A DNA stretch of 64,000 nucleotides, from contig NZ_JAJTBG010000002.1 of assembly GCF_021287045.1 (NCBI RefSeq), positions 186,001 through 250,000 of the forward strand, read 5' to 3'. This document shows, in pieces, positions 9,536 through 21,004 of this stretch (position 1 is the stretch's first letter; the number at the start of each line of letters is the position of its first letter). Under the pieces are notes generated by a model, which had not been told where the DNA came from, did no database searches, and worked only from the letters and a program-made list of their open reading frames with translations. Both the position numbers and the translations under genes were made by a program. The stretch comes from Oryzomicrobium sp. Lineage in GTDB: Bacteria; Pseudomonadota; Gammaproteobacteria; Burkholderiales; Rhodocyclaceae.

Positions 9536-10276
9536 ATGGACGACGATCACACTGCGGCGCTCGCGCAGCTGGAGGGGCTGCTGACCGTCCCGACCCTGGG
9601 CGATCTGGAAACCCGCCTGCGCACCCTGGTGGCAAGCCGGGGCTTCGACCATTTCGCCTGCGGCGTGCTCAACCTGGCGCCCAAACCGGCGGAACCCGCC
9701 ATCCGCATGCTCAACGCCTACCCGGCCAAGTGGCAGGCCCGCTACGACGCCAACAACTACCTGGCCTACGATCCGGTCATCACCCACACCATCCGCCAGC
9801 GCAAGGCTGTGCCCATCGTGTGGCCCGAGGTGGACGCCCTGGACGATCCGATGCAGCGCCGCATCTTTGCCGAGGCGGCCGACGCGGGCCTGCGCAGCGG
9901 GGTGACGGTGAGCACCCAGGGGCAGCGTCAGATCGGCGTGTTGAGCCTGGCCAACGACCGCACCCCGGCCCGCAGCCGGGGCGACATCCTCAACGCCCTG
10001 GGCTTTGCCCAGTTGCTCGCCTGCTACGTCCAGGAAGCCTGGGGCAAGCTGGCCGACAGCCAGGGCACCTACGTCACGGTCAGCCTGACGACCCGGGAAC
10101 GGGAATGCCTGCACTGGGCCGCCGTGGGCAAGACCTCCTGGGAAATCGCCCAGATTCTCAAGATCGCCGAACGGACCGTGGTCTACCACATCGGCCTCGC
10201 CGTGGAAAAACTCCAGGTCACCAACCGGCGCCAGGCCGTGGCCCGGGCCATCGCCCTGGGGCTGGTCTCGCCGTGA
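9536..10276 (+). CDS. LuxR-family autoinducer-binding regulator
   Basis: 246-residue regulator with an N-terminal autoinducer-binding domain (about 20-165) and a C-terminal LuxR helix-turn-helix (LTTRERECLHWAAVGKTSWEIAQIL, about 182-243). The residues that usually contact acyl-homoserine lactone are in place: W in KWQARY, Y and DP in NNYLAYDP, W in VPIVW, and G in RSGVTV. No luxI synthase lies in the window, so it may act as a solo receptor. No lux-box-like palindrome was seen in the following 195 bases before the outer-membrane protein gene. Confidence 0.92.
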   Translation: MDDDHTAALAQLEGLLTVPTLGDLETRLRTLVASRGFDHFACGVLNLAPKPAEPAIRMLNAYPAKWQARYDANNYLAYDPVITHTIRQRKAVPIVWPEVDALDDPMQRRIFAEAADAGLRSGVTVSTQGQRQIGVLSLANDRTPARSRGDILNALGFAQLLACYVQEAWGKLADSQGTYVTVSLTTRERECLHWAAVGKTSWEIAQILKIAERTVVYHIGLAVEKLQVTNRRQAVARAIALGLVSP

Positions 10277-10471
10277 GGCGGCCTCCTGCCTCTCCCACGC
10301 CTCCCCTCCCGCTTTTCCCCCTTGCCCCCGTTGTAAGTTATTGCAGTTGAGGGCCACCGCCCCTGCCGGCGAGAATCCGCCGCCTGACCACGCCCGCCGC
10401 TGGGAAAGCCCGTTCCCTGCGCGCGGCGGTGTCGCCCCTTCACTGCTTTCCAACCCCGACGCATCGACACC

Positions 10472-11095
10472 ATGAACAATACGATCAAGACAGCCTGCGC
10501 CGCCGCCCTCCTGACCATGGCCACCGCCGCCCTGGCCGCCCCCGAGGACACCGGCCTGTACCTCACCGCCTCCCTGGGCCAGGCGCACACCACCCTGGAC
10601 ACCAAGAACACCGAGCACGCCACCATCATCACCGGCGATTCCACCGACAAGCTCGGCTACAGCCTGGGCGTCGGCTACCGCTTCAACACCTACGTCGGCG
10701 TCGAAGCGTCCTACGTGAACTTCGGCAAGCCCAGCTACAACCTGGTGCGCGGCACCACCGGCGAAACCAGCCGGCTGACCGTCAAGAACGAAGCCTTCGT
10801 CCTGGCCGCCCAGGGCTACCTGCCGCTCAACGACGCCTTCACCCTGACCGGCAAGGCCGGCGTCGCCTTCGTGCACACCAAGCTCAACCGCACCAGCGAT
10901 TCTCCCGACGACGCCTACCAGGGCAAGGACAACCAGACCCACCCCACCTTCGGCATCGGCGCCTTGTACAAGCTCACCCAGGCCGTCAGCCTGCGCGTGA
11001 ACGCCGACTGGTACCCGAAGATCACCAAGAGCAACGACGAGGCCACCGACACCAACGCCCGCATGCTCAGCGCCGGCGTGCAGTACAAGTTCTGA
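10472..11095 (+). CDS. Outer membrane beta-barrel protein
   Basis: 207-residue protein with a signal peptide cleaved near ALAA. The mature sequence is a short barrel of alternating strands (LYLTASLGQAH, LGYSLGVGYRF, YVGVEASYVNFG) ending in the terminal phenylalanine typical of Bam substrates (AGVQYKF). Size fits an OmpA-type or OmpW-like eight-strand barrel. No peptidoglycan-binding domain is attached. A strong terminator follows immediately. Function unknown. Confidence 0.85.
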   Translation: MNNTIKTACAAALLTMATAALAAPEDTGLYLTASLGQAHTTLDTKNTEHATIITGDSTDKLGYSLGVGYRFNTYVGVEASYVNFGKPSYNLVRGTTGETSRLTVKNEAFVLAAQGYLPLNDAFTLTGKAGVAFVHTKLNRTSDSPDDAYQGKDNQTHPTFGIGALYKLTQAVSLRVNADWYPKITKSNDEATDTNARMLSAGVQYKF

Positions 11096-11115
11096 CGGTC
11101 TCAGCCCCGTAAATG

Positions 11116-11156
11116 GAAACGGCCGGACTGGTTCGCCAGTCCGGCCGTTTCTTTTG
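11116..11156 (+). terminator. Rho-independent terminator after the OMP gene
   Basis: A perfect 16-bp stem (11116-11131 with 11136-11151) closes on a TTCG tetraloop and is followed by TTTT. It lies 20 bases past the outer-membrane protein stop, and on the other strand just past the argC stop, so it may serve both converging genes. Confidence 0.93.
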
Positions 11157-11174
11157 TCGCTCGGGATCGAGCGC

Positions 11175-12134
11175 TTACACCGCCAACCCGGTCGTCTCAT
11201 CCACCCCGAGCATGATGTTCATGCACTGGATGGCGGCGCCGGAGGCGCCCTTGCCCAGGTTGTCGAAGCGGGAGGCGAGCAGGATCTGGTCGCCGTGGCC
11301 GAAGACGAAGATTTCCGCCCGGTTGGTGTCGTTGCAGGCGGTGGCCGGCAGGAAGCCGTTGTCCAGCACCGGCGCGGCGTCCAGGGGCATCACTTTGACG
11401 AACACTTCGCCGGCGTAGTACTCGCTGTAGAAGGCCTGGACGTCGGCCGGGGTGACGGCCTTGGGCAGCATGCGCGGCAGCAGGGGCACCGCCACCACCA
11501 TGCCCTGGGCGAAGTTGCCGACGATGGGGGTGAACAGGGGCTGGTGCGCCAGGCCGGTCAGGGCCTGCATTTCCGGCAGGTGCTTGTGGGCGAGGCCCAG
11601 GGCGTAGAAGCGCGGGCTCTTCATGGCTTCGGGCAGGGTCGCCGGCTCTTCATAGCTGGCGATCATTTCCTTGCCGCCGCCGCTGTAGCCGGTGATGGAG
11701 TAGGTGCTGACCGGGTAATCCTTGGGCACGATGCCGGCGGCCACCAGGGGGGCCATGAGCATGATGAAGCCGCTGGCGTGGCAGCCGGGCACGGCCACCT
11801 TCTGGGCGTTCTTGACCCGCTCGCGCTGGCCGCCGTTGAGTTCGGGCAGGCCGTACACCCAGTCCGGGTGGGTGCGGTGGGCGGTGGAGGCGTCGAGGAA
11901 GCGGGTCTTGGTGTTGCCCGGCTTGAGCAGGGCCACGGATTCCCGGGAGGCCGCGTCGGGCAGGCAGAGGAACACCACGTCGGCGTTGTTGATGTACTCG
12001 GCCTTGACCGCCGGGTCTTTGCGCTTGTCCTCGGGGATGGTGAGGATTTCGATTTCCGGGCGGATCGACAGCCGTTCGTCGATCTTGAGACCGGTGGTGC
12101 CGTGGCGGCCGTCGATGAATACCTTGAAAGTCAT
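11175..12134 (-). CDS. argC: N-acetyl-gamma-glutamyl-phosphate reductase (type 2)
   Basis: 319-residue short-form ArgC, the NADPH-dependent third step of arginine synthesis. The nucleotide-binding start is DGRHGTTG, the catalytic cysteine lies in VAVPGCHASG, and the substrate loop is TGYSGGGKEMI. The overall length matches type 2 enzymes rather than the longer type 1. It is transcribed alone, convergent with the OMP gene. Confidence 0.96.
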   Translation of the reverse strand: MTFKVFIDGRHGTTGLKIDERLSIRPEIEILTIPEDKRKDPAVKAEYINNADVVFLCLPDAASRESVALLKPGNTKTRFLDASTAHRTHPDWVYGLPELNGGQRERVKNAQKVAVPGCHASGFIMLMAPLVAAGIVPKDYPVSTYSITGYSGGGKEMIASYEEPATLPEAMKSPRFYALGLAHKHLPEMQALTGLAHQPLFTPIVGNFAQGMVVAVPLLPRMLPKAVTPADVQAFYSEYYAGEVFVKVMPLDAAPVLDNGFLPATACNDTNRAEIFVFGHGDQILLASRFDNLGKGASGAAIQCMNIMLGVDETTGLAV

Positions 12135-12225
12135 GGGCTGTCCGTGTGCTGCGGGTGGGGTGGAATCGTCAAACCATTATTGTAGGCGGCCCGCGCCATT
12201 TTGATGACGGCTTTGCGGCAACCGG

Positions 12226-12273
12226 GCAAAAAGAACGGGCCGGCCCGCCCCGGAAGGGACGGCCACCGGCCCG
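12226..12273 (-). terminator. Terminator after phbB
   Basis: On the minus strand an 8-bp GC-only stem (12266-12273 with 12236-12243) is followed by TTCTTTTTG. It sits about 40 bases past the phbB stop and separates it from argC. Confidence 0.75.
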
Positions 12274-12316
12274 GTGGTGGATGGCAAACGGTGAAGATGC
12301 CGTGTCCCGGTAAGCC

Positions 12317-13054
12317 TTAACCCATGTGCAGGCCGCCATTGACCGAGAAGTCGGCGCCGGTGGCGTAGCCCCCCTCGGCCGAAGCCAGCCAGGCCACCAT
12401 GGAGGCGATCTCGGTCGGCTCGCCCAGGCGCTTCACCGGCACCGTGGCAACGATCTTTTCCAGCACCTCGGGGCGGATGGCGCGGACCATGTCGGTGCCG
12501 ATGTAGCCGGGGCTGACCGTATTCACCGTCACCCCCTTACCCGCCACTTCCTGGGCCAGGGCCATGGTGAAGCCGTGGATGCCGGCCTTGGCGGTGGAGT
12601 AGTTCACCTGGCCGAACTGGCCCTTCTGGCCGTTCACCGACGAGATGTTGATGATGCGACCGTAGTTAGCCTCGATCATGTCGTCGATGACCTGCTTGGT
12701 GACGTTGAACAGGCTGTCCAGGTTGGTGGACAGCACCGCGTCCCAGTCCGCCTTGCTCATCTTGCGGAACTGGCCGTCCTTGGTGATGCCGGCATTGTTC
12801 ACCAGCACCGCCACCGGCCCGTGCTCGGCCTTGACCTTGGCGAAGGCTTCCACCGTGGACTCCCAGTCGCCGACGTTGCCGGCGCTGGCGTAAAAGGTGA
12901 AGCCGAGAGCCTTCTGTTCTTCCAGCCACTGCCGGGGGTCCCGGGTCGGACCGCAGCCGGCGATGACCTTGAACCCATCCTTGTGCAGCCGCTGGCAGAT
13001 GGCGGTACCGATGCCGCCCATTCCCCCCGTGACGTATGCCAGTTTTTGACTCAT
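12317..13054 (-). CDS. phbB: Acetoacetyl-CoA reductase
   Basis: 245-residue short-chain dehydrogenase of the PhbB type, which reduces acetoacetyl-CoA to 3-hydroxybutyryl-CoA with NADPH for polyhydroxybutyrate. The glycine-rich motif TGGMGGIG, the NNAG motif (VNNAGITKDGQF) and the catalytic Ser plus YSTAK are all present, and the ending SVNGGLHMG is typical. GAGGAGG just upstream supports the ATG at 13054. No phbC or phbA gene is in the window. Confidence 0.95.
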   Translation of the reverse strand: MSQKLAYVTGGMGGIGTAICQRLHKDGFKVIAGCGPTRDPRQWLEEQKALGFTFYASAGNVGDWESTVEAFAKVKAEHGPVAVLVNNAGITKDGQFRKMSKADWDAVLSTNLDSLFNVTKQVIDDMIEANYGRIINISSVNGQKGQFGQVNYSTAKAGIHGFTMALAQEVAGKGVTVNTVSPGYIGTDMVRAIRPEVLEKIVATVPVKRLGEPTEIASMVAWLASAEGGYATGADFSVNGGLHMG

Positions 13055-13212
13055 TTCAGCCTCCTCGTTCTTCTGGACCCGGCAGGCGTCGATGCAATGG
13101 CCCCCACCGGTGGAATTAGCCCGGCGGCACCCCATGGGTGGCGCCATGGCAAAACCATTATGTCACCAGGGGGAAAGCGGTTGTCTGGCAGTGCAGCAAA
13201 AACGGGAGGCCG

Positions 13213-13243
13213 TCCTGGCGCGGCATGGGCCGCCGCGCCAGGA
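13213..13243 (-). terminator. Terminator after metH
   Basis: A perfect 12-bp stem (13232-13243 with 13213-13224) with a 7-base loop lies about 20 bases past the metH stop. On the minus strand it is followed by a short spacer and TTTTT. Confidence 0.75.
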
Positions 13244-13263
13244 TCGGGAAGGAGCGCCGGCGC

Positions 13264-16977
<3,714 letters not shown>

Positions 16978-16992
16978 GGAGGCTCCAAAAGC

Positions 16993-17024
16993 AAAAACCC
17001 GCTCAGCGTGGCGGCGAGCGGGTT
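16993..17024 (-). terminator. Intrinsic terminator in the metH leader
   Basis: On the minus strand AACCCGCTC pairs perfectly with GAGCGGGTT (17016-17024 with 16996-17004) and runs directly into a T tract. It ends about 15 bases before the metH ATG and lies only 7 bases downstream of the SAM-II aptamer. It therefore probably works as the attenuator of the riboswitch. Confidence 0.8.
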
Positions 17025-17030
17025 GGCACG

Positions 17031-17085
17031 TCGCTTTAGCGGTATTTGTAACGCGCCCGCAAGCTGAGCTCAAATCGGCGCGAAG
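17031..17085 (-). promoter_or_regulatory. SAM-II riboswitch upstream of metH
   Basis: The minus-strand sequence follows the SAM-II consensus. P1 is CGCGCC (17082-17077) pairing with GGCGCG (17057-17052), GATTT follows the first P1 strand, ACAAAT follows the second, and GCTAAA closes the pseudoknot region (17040-17035). S-adenosylmethionine binding to this class is known to repress methionine genes. Here an intrinsic terminator follows at once, so control by premature termination is likely. Confidence 0.88.
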
Positions 17086-17090
17086 GCAGG

Positions 17091-17119
17091 AGGGTAGGGG
17101 GCCAGGCCGCCCCTGTCAA
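17091..17119 (-). promoter_or_regulatory. Sigma-70 promoter of metH
   Basis: On the minus strand a perfect TTGACA (17119-17114), a 17-base spacer and TACCCT (17096-17091) place the transcript start just at the 5' side of the SAM-II aptamer. Confidence 0.75.
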
Positions 17120-17133
17120 GGGCGGGCCGTCCC

Positions 17134-17634
17134 TTATCCTTTTTGAATCATGGCCTTGGACGTGCTCCTGACCCGGCCGTCGAGACCGAAGTTCACGTAC
17201 AGGTGCCATTCCTCCCATTGCAGGTCGCCGGCGATGCGCCAGTCCCACACCTCTTCCTGCTTGAGGGGAAAGACGGTGGTGCTACCCGGGCTGCCGAGGA
17301 TGCGGCGCACCTCGTCATGGCTCATGCCGGGGCGGATGCGCGCGTAGTTAGCCTCGGTCAGCGCCTGCTCGACCCGCCGCACCACGCCGTCGGCCCCCAG
17401 GGTGATCAGGTAGGTGGCGGTGCCCATGGGGCCCCGGGGGTATTCCCAGGTGACGCTGCCGTCGTCGTTGTCCCAGCGCCCCGGCGGCTCGCCCCAGTGC
17501 CGGATGACGTCGGCAGTGGTGGACTGGCCCGGCACGATGGCGTCGAGCCGGGCGGCGTCGCAGCCGACCAGGGCCAGGGCGCCGAGGAAGAAGGGCCGCC
17601 AGCGGGCGAGCCAGGAAAGAAAGGGGGAGCGCAT
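17134..17634 (-). CDS. BamE/SmpA-like outer membrane lipoprotein
   Basis: 166-residue lipoprotein. A signal segment ends in a lipobox (LGALALVGC, cysteine near residue 25). Two repeats resemble the BamE/OmlA fold: PGQSTTADVIRHWGEPPGRW and PGMSHDEVRRILGSPGSTT. BamE-family proteins are small lipoproteins of the outer membrane assembly machinery, but this one carries a duplicated motif and is longer than BamE itself, so it may be a paralog. It sits upstream of the metH promoter on the same strand. Confidence 0.8.
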   Translation of the reverse strand: MRSPFLSWLARWRPFFLGALALVGCDAARLDAIVPGQSTTADVIRHWGEPPGRWDNDDGSVTWEYPRGPMGTATYLITLGADGVVRRVEQALTEANYARIRPGMSHDEVRRILGSPGSTTVFPLKQEEVWDWRIAGDLQWEEWHLYVNFGLDGRVRSTSKAMIQKG

Positions 17635-17741
17635 GAATGGAGCAATCTCGTTAGGCAGGCAGTGGCGGCCGGTGCGGCGGTGGATGCGCGGCCGCCTTGC
17701 CACATCGTAACGGCATTCTCCGGCCCGGTGGAGTCGGTCCA

Positions 17742-18962
17742 TCAACCGCCGCGGGCGGCGCGGAAGTGCCAGGCCACCATCGCCGCCCCCAGCAGGAACA
17801 GGGCGCACTGACCCCAGACCAGGTGCAGGGGCGAATCCCAGAGCAGGGGGGCCAGGGCGATGGAGGCCAGGGAGTTGATCGCCGACTGGACGAAGGACTG
17901 GACCGAGGCGGCCAGGCCCCGCTGCTCGGGGTACAGGTCCAGGGCGAGCAGGGTCAGCACCGGCATCGACACCGACATGCCCACCGTGTACAGGCCGATG
18001 GGCAGCACGTTCTGGGGCACGCCCGCGGGCAGGGCCAGGCACACCGCCAGGTTGGCCAGGGCCGCCGCCCCCATCAGCGCCATGGCCAGGCGCAGCAGCT
18101 GGCGCGGGCTGTGCCGCCCGGCCAGATGGCCGGACAGCCAGGAGCCCGCCATCAGCCCGCCCATGCCCGGGCCGAACAGCCAGTAGAACTGGGTTTCCCC
18201 CAGGCCCAGGTGCTGCATCAGGAACACCGGGGCCGACAGCACGTAGAGGAAGAAGCCCATGAAGAAGAAGCCGACGCCCAGGCAGGCGGCCATGAAGGCC
18301 GGCTGGGAGAAGGCGTGGCGGTAGGCCCGCGCCAGGTAGGCGGCGGAAAAGGGCTGGCGCCGGTGGACCGGCAGGGTCTCGGGCAGGCGCCGCCAGCACA
18401 GGACGAACAGCGCCAGGGCGAAGGCGGTGAGGAACAGGAAGACGGCGCGCCAGCCGAACAGGGTGTCCAGCCAGCCGCCGATCACCGGGGCCACCGCCGG
18501 CGCCAGGGCGAACATGATGGCTACGTGGGCCATCAGCTTCTGGGCCTGGGCGCCTTCGAACAGGTCCCGGATCAGGGCCCGGGAAATGACGATGCCGGCC
18601 CCCGCCGTCACCCCCTGAAGCAGCCGCCCCAGCCACAGCACCTCGATGCGCGGCGCCAAGGCGCACAGCAGGGAGGCCAGGGCGAACAGGGCGAAGCCGG
18701 CCAGCACCACCCGCTTGCGCCCGAAGGCGTCGGACAGGGCGCCGTGCCACAGGGTCATGATGGCAAACGGCGCCAGGTAGTAGGTGAGGGTCTGCTGTAC
18801 CGCCAGCTCCCCGACCCCCAGGTCGGAGCCGATGGCGTGGAAGGAGGGCAGGTAGGTGTCGATGGAGAACGGCCCCAGGGCCGCCATGGCGGCGAGCAGC
18901 AAGGCCAGGCTGCGGGGGGGTGCGGTGTGCGGGACGGCGGGAGGGGGTGCGGCGAACGACAT
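17742..18962 (-). CDS. Bcr/CflA family MFS drug exporter
   Basis: 406-residue transporter with twelve predicted helices. Family motifs are FSIDTYLPSF in helix 1, GALSDAFGRKRVVLAG in loop 2-3, and LLQGVTAGAGIVISRALIRDLF in helices 4-5. The subfamily exports drugs and sometimes sulfonamide- or bicyclomycin-type compounds by proton antiport across the inner membrane. The actual substrate is not evident. It is transcribed away from the comM fragment. Confidence 0.9.
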   Translation of the reverse strand: MSFAAPPPAVPHTAPPRSLALLLAAMAALGPFSIDTYLPSFHAIGSDLGVGELAVQQTLTYYLAPFAIMTLWHGALSDAFGRKRVVLAGFALFALASLLCALAPRIEVLWLGRLLQGVTAGAGIVISRALIRDLFEGAQAQKLMAHVAIMFALAPAVAPVIGGWLDTLFGWRAVFLFLTAFALALFVLCWRRLPETLPVHRRQPFSAAYLARAYRHAFSQPAFMAACLGVGFFFMGFFLYVLSAPVFLMQHLGLGETQFYWLFGPGMGGLMAGSWLSGHLAGRHSPRQLLRLAMALMGAAALANLAVCLALPAGVPQNVLPIGLYTVGMSVSMPVLTLLALDLYPEQRGLAASVQSFVQSAINSLASIALAPLLWDSPLHLVWGQCALFLLGAAMVAWHFRAARGG

Positions 18963-19222
18963 GGGGGCTCCAGGGCGGCCACGCCAGGCGGGACCACGGG
19001 ATGGGAACGGGAACGCGGCGGCGGCGCCAGCAGACTGGGCGGATTCTGCGGCGCGGCGTTGCGTCCCTTCGGTTTTTCTCGGGCATCGCGCCGGGGCCTG
19101 GCGGGAAACCCAATACTGGCGCGGACCTTGGCGGGCCCGGGTGTTGCGCCGACCGACGGCGGCGGCGTCACGCAGGTGCAGCGGAGCGCTCCGGCAACGC
19201 CGGCCGGCGGCAAGCCCCGGGA

Positions 19223-19855
19223 TCAGGCGCTCGGCCGCAGGGCCAGGGCCTCGGCCACATGGGCCGGCTGGAGGCGCGCCGCGCCGGCCAGGTCGGCAAT
19301 GGTACGCGCAACCCGCAGCACCCGGTGGTAGGCCCGGGGTGACAGGGCCAGCCGTTCCACCGCCTGAGCCAGCAGCGCCGCCCCCGCCTCGTCCGGGGCG
19401 GCATGGCGGGCCAGGGCCTCGCCTTCCAGGCGGGCATTGACGCAGCCCTGGCGTGCCAATGCCCGGGCGTGGGCGGCGCCAACCCGGGCGGCCACCGTCG
19501 CGCTGGCCTCGCCGGGCCGGGCGGCAGCCAGTTCCGCCGCCCCCAGGGCCGGCACCTCGACTTGCAGGTCGAGACGGTCGAGCAGGGGGCCGGACAGCTT
19601 GCCCCGGTAGCGGGCCACCTGGTCCGGAGTGCAGCGGCAGGGGCGCTGCGGGTGGCCCCGGTAGCCGCAGGGGCAAGGGTTCATGGCCGCCACCAGGCGG
19701 AAACGGGCCGGGTAGTCGGCCCGCCGCCCCACCCGGGATACCTGGATGCGGCCGCTTTCCAGGGGCTCGCGCAGGGATTCGAGGACGCGCCGGTCGAACT
19801 CGGACTGGGATTCTCCAATATTCCTTAGCGCTTCCAATAATCCTTTACCAGGCAC
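19223..19855 (-). pseudogene. comM: comM (yifB) 3' fragment, interrupted by island
   Basis: This is the C-terminal part of the ComM/YifB AAA+ protein. It begins in family register at EFDRRVLESLREPLESGRI and includes MNPCPCGYRGH, CRC, the LSGPLLDRLDLQVEV sensor region and the C-terminal lid. The first 18 or so residues of the open frame come from island DNA. ComM is a hexameric helicase that aids integration of transformed DNA. Without the Walker motifs this half cannot be functional. The 5' part is at 56199-57113. Confidence 0.93.
19796..19803. repeat. Left island boundary (attachment core)
   Basis: The comM reading frame is recognisable up to GAACTCGG on the plus strand and then changes to low-GC DNA. 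The right boundary at 56202-56210 reads GAACTTCGG. The two short imperfect copies are the only shared sequence at the joints, consistent with a small crossover core rather than a long att repeat. Confidence 0.6.
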
Positions 19856-19920
19856 GGCTCACTACTGATCTTCATGATTAATTAAGTTTGCATCATATCC
19901 GGCTTTAACAAAGAACTTAA

Positions 19921-19955
19921 CCTGGGCTCGGATTGGCGAAGCCAAACGAGCCAGG
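19921..19955. repeat. Long imperfect palindrome near the left island end
   Basis: CCTGGGCTCG at the left pairs with CGAGCCAGG at the right (one bulged base), and an inner GGC/GCC pair closes on GAA. The structure lies in a 165-base gene-free stretch between the comM fragment and the first cargo gene. It could be a terminator or an element-end structure. No T tract follows on either strand. Confidence 0.55.
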
Positions 19956-20020
19956 AGGCAAGCGAAGCGCGGCAGGTTCTTAGCAGAGTCAATCTGCTCC
20001 GCTGGGTCCTTTTACGGCAA

Positions 20021-21004
20021 TTAGGATGGAGGTGAGCTTGTCTTCTCCGCCGCGGGATTTCCTTCTATTGGTTCTGCTTTAGAGCTGGAACTACACTTTC
20101 GCGAAACCTTCTTTGGATGTGCCGGATATGCTTGTGCCGAAGAATTCCGCTGTGAGACCAGCTTCCTCCCTTCAAGTTGAGCCTTCAAGGCTGCGACAGT
20201 CTTGAGGTTTGCAGCCAATTCGGCTTTGAGTTCACCTGCGGCCTTCCCTTCGGCAGCGAGTTGCAGGCTCAAGTTGGCATTCGAGTTCAAACAGCTTGCA
20301 ATGCTGGAGCTCAGAACTGCGCTCTCTTGAGCGCCAAAAGCATCCATCATTCCGGTCGGGTTGGCTTGGGCCTTCGGGTATGCGATAGCGAAGATCCCAA
20401 GCAAAAGACCGCCAACGCTCGCTGCGACCACGCCCCGTAAAAACGTCTTCTCGGCCAAGTACAACTGATTTGCCTTGAGAATGAGCAACGGTTCGTTCCG
20501 ACGGGCGAGATCGATGAGATGCAAAGCCCACTGTCGACGGAAATCTGTTGCGGTCAGTGCAAAAGATTCAAGGCTGGCAGAATTGAGAACATAGTGTGGA
20601 GCTCGGGCCCGCACCTTTACTGCATAGATAGCGGCAACCACCAGATATCCGACTGCGATCATGAAGATGGTTAACATCATCACCTTCAGATAGAGCGGGG
20701 CATTGATTTTTTCGGTCAATACTGCCGGAAGCGCGATCAAGATGCTCGAGGATATGCCCACGCCTGCAAGGAAGTTTCCTGCTTTGTCCTCAATATTTTT
20801 CTTGCGATCAATCTCGCTCTTATAAATAGCTTCCGCGATCGCCATGTGGCTTTGCTGTACGTCCTGAGCAACTGACTTCTTGCCCCGAAACAGCATATCA
20901 GTGGACTCCTCAGGCTCTAAGTCGCCAGTTGGACCATAACGAAGTAGCTCGTAGGGGGGATACAAGAACTCCCAGGCTCGTCGCAGGAACATGCGCCAAT
21001 TCAT
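20021..21004 (-). CDS. Membrane protein, 2TM/SLATT-effector-like
   Basis: 327-residue protein with about three membrane segments: two close together (about 80-125) and one near 190-210. The first is preceded by DRKKNIEDKAGNFLAGVGISSSI, a layout like the SLATT/Pycsar-type two-TM effector proteins, where a helix with a D-K-A pattern enters the first TM. The tail (about 225-327) is Ala/Ser/Lys rich with coiled-coil potential. Its ATG overlaps the ATP-grasp stop by four bases, so it is the last gene of a three-gene cassette. It could be a transporter, immunity protein or effector. The family call is tentative. Confidence 0.65.
   Translation of the reverse strand: MNWRMFLRRAWEFLYPPYELLRYGPTGDLEPEESTDMLFRGKKSVAQDVQQSHMAIAEAIYKSEIDRKKNIEDKAGNFLAGVGISSSILIALPAVLTEKINAPLYLKVMMLTIFMIAVGYLVVAAIYAVKVRARAPHYVLNSASLESFALTATDFRRQWALHLIDLARRNEPLLILKANQLYLAEKTFLRGVVAASVGGLLLGIFAIAYPKAQANPTGMMDAFGAQESAVLSSSIASCLNSNANLSLQLAAEGKAAGELKAELAANLKTVAALKAQLEGRKLVSQRNSSAQAYPAHPKKVSRKCSSSSKAEPIEGNPAAEKTSSPPS

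Noticed and set aside
10277-10471. A lux box before the outer-membrane protein gene
   Set aside because: No palindrome resembling ACCTG-N10-CAGGT was found.
16993-17130. Cobalamin riboswitch in front of metH
   Set aside because: No B12-box-like GCCACTG or the other conserved segments. The sequence instead follows SAM-II.
17697-19331. A 544-codon open frame on the plus strand opposite the Bcr/CflA gene
   Set aside because: Gln/Gly/Arg-rich shadow. The minus strand encodes a complete twelve-helix transporter.
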